Source: Phoronis ovalis (taxonomy: Eukaryota > Phoronida > Phoronidae). Taken from it: 14,432 nt of DNA. Position numbers and translations under genes: made by a program. The stretch covers positions 8,118-22,549 of the forward strand of contig JAOXYB010087052.1 in the NCBI GenBank assembly GCA_028565635.1, read 5' to 3'. Of this stretch, positions 8,735-14,432 are shown piece by piece. Positions within the stretch are counted from its first letter, which is position 1. Each line of letters opens with the position of its first letter. Under the pieces are notes generated by a model. The model was not told where the DNA came from and searched no databases. It saw only the letters and a list, made by a program, of their open reading frames with translations.

Positions 8735-9337
8735 AAAGATGAAAGACATAAATGCTTTATAATATTTAAAAATAAAATTTCATTTTTTTCATAAAATTAC
8801 GTATTCATTACGTATTTTTTATTGTCTCTAGTTAATGGTTTTCAACTTACTATGTATGTAGACAACATTTTAATGTTAAAAAAGTATTTAAAATACTAAT
8901 TTCAATGAACAATAGATGTTACCTAATGATGTCGGCTCTCCGGGAGAGAAGTATGCTGAAGGAAATATATATAAAATATGATTTAATTTTTAAAATATTG
9001 ACCTTAAATTTATTTTTTTTAATTAACACGTTATCCATGTCTGCTTCACAGGTAAATTTGCCCTTTAACTTCTTTCAGTTACATATTCAATTACGTCATA
9101 TTCTTCTTACATTTTCATTTATGATGTCATGTCTGGTAAATATTTTTAGACTTAGATTTTACAATTATAACAGTCGACAACTGAAATGTCCACACGACTG
9201 ACATTTCTTTAATGGCCTATCTTCTCGTGAAGAATTTGGGATATTGTTCCGGAAAATATAATCGAATCTGAGAAAGGAACTGTAAGTTGAAGCGGATAGT
9301 AAATTCCTAGATGATGACAAACTGGAAAGCGTGAACA
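8735..9337 (+). other. 603-bp spacer between the two receptors
   Basis: The spacer holds the AATAAA signal at 8771 and a CRE-like TTACGTCA (9091-9098), about 240 bp before receptor B. The open frame at 8905-9201 is hydrophobic and low-complexity, with no motif and no match to the receptors, so I do not call it a gene. The receptor B promoter must lie here if that gene has its own. Confidence 0.5.
8771..8776 (+). terminator. Polyadenylation signal of receptor A
   Basis: A canonical AATAAA lies 37 bp after the TGA stop of receptor A and is followed by a T-rich stretch. It implies a very short 3' UTR and a transcript ending well before receptor B, so the two receptors are probably separate transcription units. 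Confidence 0.55.
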
Positions 9338-11731
9338 ATGAATTCTGTAATTTCTGTAGAAACCTACTGCTTTATCACAATTGCATGTTGTTTTGTAATA
9401 TTGAATTACATTTTAAATAGCATCATAATGTCAGCTATCTTAAAATCCCAGCGAACGAAGAACGCGATGAATTTGTATTTACTATCGATTTGCTGCTCTA
9501 ATTTGTGTGTTGGGATATTTGTTACACCGGCGTTAATTTTAAGAAACATTGAGTCCGACGTTAATGGAGTATGGTTGTGCCATGTATGTGAATATTTCCG
9601 TAACTTATCAGAAATGTCAAGAGTAACCTGCTCTATTACAGTTGCTATAGAACATTATAACAGTGTAGTTAAGAAAATGCGTTATGAAAGTTTAACTAGA
9701 ACTAGGTGTAATATAATAGTCGGTTGGCTTGTCGCCATCACATTTGCTACGCACACCCCTTTCCTGATAGGTAGTACCACTGTACAAAGCGCAAAGGATG
9801 CAAATGGAAATGTTATTCGTTTTGAATACTGTGGAGCCTCTCCTGGCTTGTTGCAGTACATTTTTCTACCGTTGCAAATACTGGTAATTTTTGTGTTACC
9901 GATTGTGATGTTCAATGTTTGTTACTGCCCTATATTCAGCAAAACGTTAGACGAATCAAATGATAGCAATAATATATCGAAAGTTGAAACTAATTCTGAC
10001 TTAAGTGCAGACAGTAGATTGATCAGCGAACAATGCATATTTTTTTCAATTAGTAAAGAATCATTGATTGACGGATTCGTGGGGGAATGTGATGAAATGC
10101 CAGGTACGAATTTTTCAAGCAAAGAATCAGTCGTAGACACCTTTTCCGTTAGTAAAGGCAATAATGATTCTGATGCAAGTGCGGGTGGAAAGTCGAGCAA
10201 TGAAACATATGGTAACCATTTAAGTAAAGAATCATCCGTTGCAACGTTTTCAGTCAGCAGAGGCAGCAATGGCTCTTATTCTAGTACGGACAGAAGATCG
10301 AGCAATGAAGTATCTAGTGATCAGTTAAGTAAAGAATCATCAGTTGAAACTTTTTCTGTCAACAAAGAGAATAGTGGCTCTGATCTAAGTGTGGATAGAC
10401 GATCAAGCAATGAAGAACCTGCTAATCATTTATGCAAAGAATCATCGGATGTATCTGTCAGCAAGGATAATAAGGTCTCTGGCCAAAGTACGGATAGAAT
10501 ATCGAGCAATGAAGCATCTAGTTGTAGTAATACTTTAAGTAGTAAAGACTCATCCCTTGATGCTTTCCATGGCAGCAACAACGAAGAGAAGTACAGTGAA
10601 TTGCAAGATAAAAATAGTTTGGGTTTAAGATCTGGTAAGATATCAAGCAGTGAATCATTTATTTATAATTCAAGTAAAGAATCATCCATCGAGGTTTTTA
10701 TAGCTGCTAGCAACGACAAAAAGATGTGCAATACAGCTAATACATTACAAGATAACAGTGCCTATGCCACAAGAGCGGATAATGAATCAAGCAACGAATC
10801 TATTAATCTTTCGGGTAAAGAGTCGCCTGATGTTTTGTATATTAGCAAAACCAAAACAAATTACCAATCTGGTAGTGATGATACTGAAAATGAAAATAAT
10901 AGTGCCAAATGTGAATCATTTTGCATAGAACAACATAAAGGCTTAGCGTTATTTAGTAATATTTACAGAATACTACCAGCTAGTAAAACACGGAACCAAC
11001 TGATTGTTGAAGAACGGCACTTCAGGAAAGAATCACTGAGAAATATTAATAGAGAGCCTAGTTTGAAAGATATAAGCAGTTATGACCATGATGCAATGTT
11101 ATGGAACAGCAGCAACTCTGCTGGTGTGAATAACTCTGGAGACGTTGAATTCCCGATAGATGTTCAAGTATCTCGACTAACTACCATAATGGAAGAAACA
11201 GAATCTGAAATAGAACGAGCAGAAAACGCCAAACCGAGGATGTCTTTAATGTTACAATTACCCCACCGAATATGGTCAGATATACAAGCTTCTTTGTTTC
11301 CTCGTTCTCGAGTTGGAAGTCTAAGTATACCTGTAAGAAGTGGTTTAGGTTTACCAGTCCTTCTACCTCAAAATGTTGCTGATAGACGACGCTTAATATT
11401 AATGTTTATTTGTTTACTTGGTACATTTCTATTAACAAAACTTCCTACTTTTGTGATTGATGTGTATATTTATCTTGGTCCAGGATTTTTTGTTGAGATG
11501 ATTCAAATTAGAAACTACACATTGATATTAGCTTCGATTAACGGCTGGTTAGACAGTGTCTTTATCTTGGGTTTTGATCGGCAAATGAGATTGGGTGTTT
11601 TAAAACTGTGTTCAAGCACCAGAAAACTGTGCAAAAGCAAAGGCAGTCTTTCTCTTGAGCATAGTCAAGATTCAACTTTTAAATCTAAAAGTACGTGTTC
11701 TAATAGTTCAAACACAAGGAGTAAAGATTAG
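9338..11731 (+). CDS. Receptor B: class A GPCR paralogue with very long repetitive third intracellular loop, intronless
   Basis: 797 residues. ATG 9338 is preceded by an in-frame TGA two codons upstream, fixing the start. The N-terminus is only about 10 residues. Landmarks are TM1 with Asn27, TM2 with Asn55 where Asp2.50 is expected, Cys81 (3.25), EHY at 105-107 in place of DRY, Trp130, Cys165 in loop 2, Pro188 and Tyr196 in TM5, Lys701-Leu-Pro703 in TM6 and Asn735...Asp739-Ser740 in TM7. Paralogy with receptor A is plain: both have MNxYLxSxCCSxxCxGxFxTP, CEYFRxLS, GPGxFV, TKxP and a DS-containing TM7. Loop 3 runs from about 200 to 682. It is Ser/Asn/Glu-rich, with SKESS and SSNE repeats. RRSS sites fit PKA, and SSNE or SNEE fit casein kinase 2. 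The tail is Ser-rich. Loss of Arg3.50 suggests altered or no classical G-protein coupling; this is inference. No canonical AATAAA follows; ATTAAA near 12373 is possible. Confidence 0.9.
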   Translation: MNSVISVETYCFITIACCFVILNYILNSIIMSAILKSQRTKNAMNLYLLSICCSNLCVGIFVTPALILRNIESDVNGVWLCHVCEYFRNLSEMSRVTCSITVAIEHYNSVVKKMRYESLTRTRCNIIVGWLVAITFATHTPFLIGSTTVQSAKDANGNVIRFEYCGASPGLLQYIFLPLQILVIFVLPIVMFNVCYCPIFSKTLDESNDSNNISKVETNSDLSADSRLISEQCIFFSISKESLIDGFVGECDEMPGTNFSSKESVVDTFSVSKGNNDSDASAGGKSSNETYGNHLSKESSVATFSVSRGSNGSYSSTDRRSSNEVSSDQLSKESSVETFSVNKENSGSDLSVDRRSSNEEPANHLCKESSDVSVSKDNKVSGQSTDRISSNEASSCSNTLSSKDSSLDAFHGSNNEEKYSELQDKNSLGLRSGKISSSESFIYNSSKESSIEVFIAASNDKKMCNTANTLQDNSAYATRADNESSNESINLSGKESPDVLYISKTKTNYQSGSDDTENENNSAKCESFCIEQHKGLALFSNIYRILPASKTRNQLIVEERHFRKESLRNINREPSLKDISSYDHDAMLWNSSNSAGVNNSGDVEFPIDVQVSRLTTIMEETESEIERAENAKPRMSLMLQLPHRIWSDIQASLFPRSRVGSLSIPVRSGLGLPVLLPQNVADRRRLILMFICLLGTFLLTKLPTFVIDVYIYLGPGFFVEMIQIRNYTLILASINGWLDSVFILGFDRQMRLGVLKLCSSTRKLCKSKGSLSLEHSQDSTFKSKSTCSNSSNTRSKD
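10118..10432 (+). repeat. Three 105-bp (35-residue) tandem repeats in receptor B loop 3
   Basis: Copies at 10118-10222, 10223-10327 and 10328-10432 each encode exactly 35 residues. The pattern is SKES-V-TFSV, a Ser/Asn/Gly segment, a basic pair, SSNE and a final Leu. A degenerate copy precedes (SKESLIDGF) and several follow to about 10900 (CKESSDVSV, SKDSSLDAF, SKESSIEVF, KESPDVLYI), losing fixed length. The frame is kept throughout, which indicates selection to stay open. Confidence 0.92.
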
Positions 11732-11800
11732 ACTTCCAACAAAGATTTAAAGATTAGACTTCCAACAAAGATTTAAAGATTAGACTTCCAACAAAGATTT
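11723..11800 (+). repeat. Three perfect 26-bp tandem repeats over the receptor B stop codon
   Basis: The unit begins AAAGATTAGACTTCC and ends AAAGATTT. Copies are 11723-11748, 11749-11774 and 11775-11800 with no mismatch. The TAG stop (11729-11731) lies inside the first copy. Because 26 is not a multiple of three and the stop comes first, copy number can change without altering the protein; it affects only the 3' UTR. Confidence 0.95.
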
Positions 11801-11875
11801 TTAGGAAAAAGATATCAAAGTCGAGGCTAAAAAGAGTACAAAAAATACCATTTTTAAAGTATATATACCTTTTGC

Positions 11876-12030
11876 GTGAACGGTGAATGGGCCGGTTTAT
11901 CACCGTGAATTGTGAAAGAAGCTAAAATTAGCTGGTGAATCGTGAACAAGTTCTTCCACGTGAACGGTGAATGACTGTGATATTTCGTGAACAACATGAA
12001 AATATGACAATTTCAGGCGTGAATAGTGAA
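11876..12030 (+). repeat. Array of paired GTGAA motifs
   Basis: GTGAA occurs eleven times, at 11876, 11883, 11905, 11912, 11935, 11942, 11960, 11967, 11987, 12019 and 12026. Ten form pairs with exactly 7 bp between starts, giving the consensus GTGAAYNGTGAA. The groups recur every 25-32 bp. The sequences between pairs are unrelated, so this is not a simple satellite. Confidence 0.8.
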
Positions 12031-12480
12031 TAATATATTAATAAGCTAACAAAACATAGTTGTTATAGAAATATGCTTTACCTAGTTCACTCTACATTGT
12101 AACTCTCCATTTTTAAGACAATCGGCATTATAAAAAATTGCTCATAATCTTTTACCTTGGTTAAAAAGTGTCAAATCAAAATATCGTCTTGGTTAATGAA
12201 CCAGATGGTTACTTTAGGTAAATGTCTGTTTATACTGTAGCTCATAATATATTCATTGTTAACGCCTTCAATTGAGACCTTGCAAATATTGCAGTATAAA
12301 ATAATTTATGTATGCATTTATAAATTAGAACAATTATTTTACAAGTCTTACAAGTTTTCTTTTTAAATCACAATTAAAAAACGCGTACATCACATATATT
12401 TATGTAAAATGACATCTCTAAAACTGTTGAAGGCAGTGAAAATGAGTTTTAGAAATTCTACAGTTCGCAAAGCCTTATTT

Positions 12481-12780
12481 ACCACAGGGTATACTTTTCT
12501 TGTTGGACATTTACCACGAGGCATATCACATTTTCAAAAAATACTCATTTGCCACAGTAGTGTATATTTCTTGGAAAACGCATTTAAGACAGGTATAAAA
12601 AATTGAGTACCGTAAATTTCATATATTTTATGTACCACAGGATACATTTAGACTGAAGTGAATTTGCAACAGGGTACATATTTTGGGAGAACTATTTACA
12701 ACAAGGTATAGGCCTACTTTTTGTACTTTTCAAATACCACAGGGTATATTTTTGGTAATCTTTATTTATCACAGGGTCAA
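12481..12780 (+). repeat. Degenerate array of ACCACAGGGTATA
   Basis: Nine related cores start near 12481, 12513, 12551, 12586, 12633, 12666, 12697, 12736 and 12768, 31-47 bp apart. Each follows a T-rich stretch. The best copies are ACCACAGGGTATA at 12481 and 12736; others are changed at one to four bases. The open frame 12409-12606 is produced by this repetitive sequence and is not called as a gene. Confidence 0.75.
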
Positions 12781-13393
12781 TGTTTTTTACCCTGGGCCGC
12801 ACACCCCTACCAACATTTTTGACAAGTATTTTTGGGTCTAAAAGCAACAAAAATATCTAAATGGCATAGATTCTATTCCATAACAAATTCCATGACCCAT
12901 GACCAAAAGTACGGACCCGATATATTTTCTAATGTACTGTAATTGGCTAATAGATTAATTTATAAAAAAATAAGTAAATAAAAATACACTTGCCAAAAAA
13001 AGGTTGGAATTATCTCCCTTGCTAACCTAGCTGGGAAGCACATGATCAAATTCGCGGGAAAACAAATTCTGATTTAGCGGCTGCTAGGTTTTATGTTGCT
13101 TCTTGGTGTAAAGTTAATTCTAGTTTGAATATCAAGGGAACATATTTAGCAAAGGCAGGTAATGTACCACATTTACTGTTAGTAACAATTTTAGTTACTA
13201 TTAGAGTTTTATATATCCTAGCTCCCCAGGGCCAGACTAGGCCCAGATCAACACGTGCTTATAAAACTTAAAAGTATTAAAACTTGTTAAAAAAAACAAG
13301 TAAGTTATTAAAATTTATTCTTGACTCTGAGAAGAAGGACATTTTCACATTTATCTACGCTGAGTTTTGTCACAGTCTTTAAATACTATTGTC
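12781..13393. other. Intergenic DNA, no gene seen
   Basis: No supported coding sequence. It contains TTATCTCCCTTG near 13011, a string I associate with dispersed molluscan repeats, and a small hairpin ACTTGTT/AACAAGT (13282-13301) with an A6 loop. Nothing else stands out. Confidence 0.45.
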
Positions 13394-13603
13394 TGTTGTC
13401 TTGTTTGTCTCTGAAAATTGGCCTTGTGTTATTTTGAGCCTGATTGATAGTCCTCAATGTCACTTTTGCATACAACTCCATTTATTTACCACTCAGACCA
13501 ATGCAAAATTTCCATCTGTCATCTTAAAGACTTTATTTGGCTAAAAGTCATTAATCAAGCTTCAAGTAACAGATGAACAGTATCAGAGACAAACAAGACA
13601 ACA
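13394..13603. repeat. 21-bp perfect inverted repeat, spacer 168 bp; possible MITE
   Basis: The left arm 13394-13414 begins TGTTGTCTTGTTTG, and the right arm 13583-13603 is its exact reverse complement. The 210-bp span has no open frame of note. Length and terminal inverted repeats fit a miniature inverted-repeat element, but I see no clear target-site duplication, so the ends could lie elsewhere. Confidence 0.5.
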
Positions 13604-14144
13604 ATCTTGCCTTTGGTTTGAATTTATTTAAATTTTTTGACACACACACAAAGTGTTTTTTGCAAGAGGCCAACTTCTACTGGTTTTAAAACTATCTGGC
13701 GACCTACGGTAGTAGGGTCATGAAGCCAGGACGGGGATACGAGAATATAATAGAATATATACTCTGGACCGACCCCAATATCATGTATTAAAACTAAAAG
13801 ATCACAAACTTGTTTAAACCCTACTATTCTAACATGATGCATCGATGGCTAATACGCCAACCCTATTATATTCTTCTAATTCAAGCATGACAAAAACGAA
13901 GCTTGACTTTTAATTTTTTTTTATTATCTTAAATCACACTTGTTGACCTCGCATGTTTTTGGTTCCAGCATGTTTTACAGTCATAATATATTACAAAAAA
14001 GAGGTGGCAAGTTTGGTGTTGTATGGTAAGTCAAAGCAGTTTTAACTTTTTGTTTGAATCCAGCTATCCTACTTGTCTATTTTAATCAGTTTGTCAATAT
14101 GATCTTGATCAGGGCTACCCTAACATCCACAGACTATCACATGC
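13604..14144. other. Intergenic DNA, no gene seen
   Basis: A somewhat GC-richer patch (about 13640-13850) holds a 72-codon minus-strand frame without recognisable motif, signal or splice support; it may be part of a dispersed repeat. The rest is AT-rich, with a short (CA)n near 13642. Confidence 0.45.
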
Positions 14145-14281
14145 AATCGTTGAGCATTCACCCAAAATCGTTGTGTAGTGATCATATTTGTTTGACATTC
14201 ACTGTCAAATCATTGGGCAATGACAAGTTGTTTTGCAATCACAGAGTTCGTTCATCAATTACCAAATTCGTTGAGCATTCA
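14145..14281 (+). repeat. About seven degenerate copies of a 20-bp unit (consensus AAATCGTTGAGCATTCAC)
   Basis: The GTT position of each copy falls at 14149, 14170, 14190, 14212, 14230, 14250 and 14270, a spacing of 18-22 bp. The first and last copies are the most alike (CGTTGAGCATTCACC); those between differ at several bases. The 85-codon frame 14054-14311 runs across the array and is a by-product. Confidence 0.75.
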
Positions 14282-14286
14282 CCTTT

Positions 14287-14432
14287 GAAGACTTACATAA
14301 GCATATTTTGAATAAACGGTATATTATCTTGACTGATAGATCAAATATAATTTGGGTTCTTTATATTCCACCACAATTTTGTTGAAATAATAAAAAATAC
14401 AAGACCTATTTTTATGCCCATCACTATGTAAT
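14287..14432. other. Right edge, AT-rich, no feature
   Basis: No gene, repeat or signal is seen in these last bases. Confidence 0.4.

Noticed and set aside
8905-9201. 98-codon open frame between the receptors
   Set aside because: Hydrophobic AT-driven sequence without motif or similarity to either receptor, and no splice link.
9338-11731. Receptor B as a pseudogene or a fusion with an unrelated Ser-rich gene
   Set aside because: All seven membrane segments lie in one intact frame, and TM6-TM7 after the loop match receptor A, so the repeat region is an insertion within one gene.
12409-12606. 65-codon open frame
   Set aside because: It runs into the ACCACAGGGTATA array, has no domain, and is explained by repeat sequence.
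13624-13842. 72-codon minus-strand frame
   Set aside because: No recognisable domain or splice support. It may be part of a dispersed repeat, but I could not confirm that.
11876-14281. CRISPR-like arrays
   Set aside because: The repeats are degenerate and short with irregular spacing, and the DNA is eukaryotic with spliced exons.
14054-14311. 85-codon plus-strand frame
   Set aside because: It spans the 20-bp degenerate array and starts in unrelated AT-rich DNA.

Overview
The window looks like AT-rich nuclear DNA from an invertebrate, most probably a bivalve mollusc of mussel type. One gene has short exons with GT-AG introns. Two other genes are intronless receptors, and the long non-coding stretches carry microsatellites, homopolymer tracts and decayed tandem arrays. 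The mollusc assignment rests mainly on the minus-strand gene. It matches the bivalve family of secreted histidine/aspartate-rich metal-binding proteins with a Cu/Zn-superoxide-dismutase-like domain (pernin, extrapallial fluid protein, cavortin/dominin).

Layout: (1) Positions 603-3246, minus strand, hold the first five coding exons of that gene. They give a signal peptide, two His/Asp/Glu-rich exons, then two exons that start an SOD-like fold. The gene runs off the left edge. I joined the exons by splice consensus and phase; every junction agrees. A TATA-like element lies just upstream at 3295-3304. (2) Positions 3305-7190 hold no convincing gene. They contain an ATT microsatellite, a G16/C17 foldback with an internal 12-bp direct repeat, and one weak candidate exon (6084-6194, minus). 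(3) Positions 7370-8734 and 9338-11731 are two plus-strand intronless class A GPCRs, 603 bp apart. They are clearly paralogous and share unusual changes at positions that normally drive activation: Lys at 6.48, Asp-Ser in place of NP in NPxxY, and Ile at 7.53. The second also lacks Arg3.50 and Asp2.50, and carries a third intracellular loop of about 480 residues built partly from 35-residue Ser-rich repeats. (4) Positions 11723-14432 have no credible gene. They hold four short-period repeat systems: a 26-bp triplicate over the second receptor's stop codon, paired GTGAA motifs, an ACCACAGGGTATA array and a roughly 20-bp GTTGAGCATTCAC array. A 21-bp inverted repeat with a 168-bp spacer is also present.

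Nothing shows that the metal-binding gene and the receptors work together; they are simply neighbours. The two most interesting objects are the receptor pair with replaced microswitches and repeat-built loop, and the SOD-like domain whose copper ligands are partly replaced inside a histidine-rich secreted protein.
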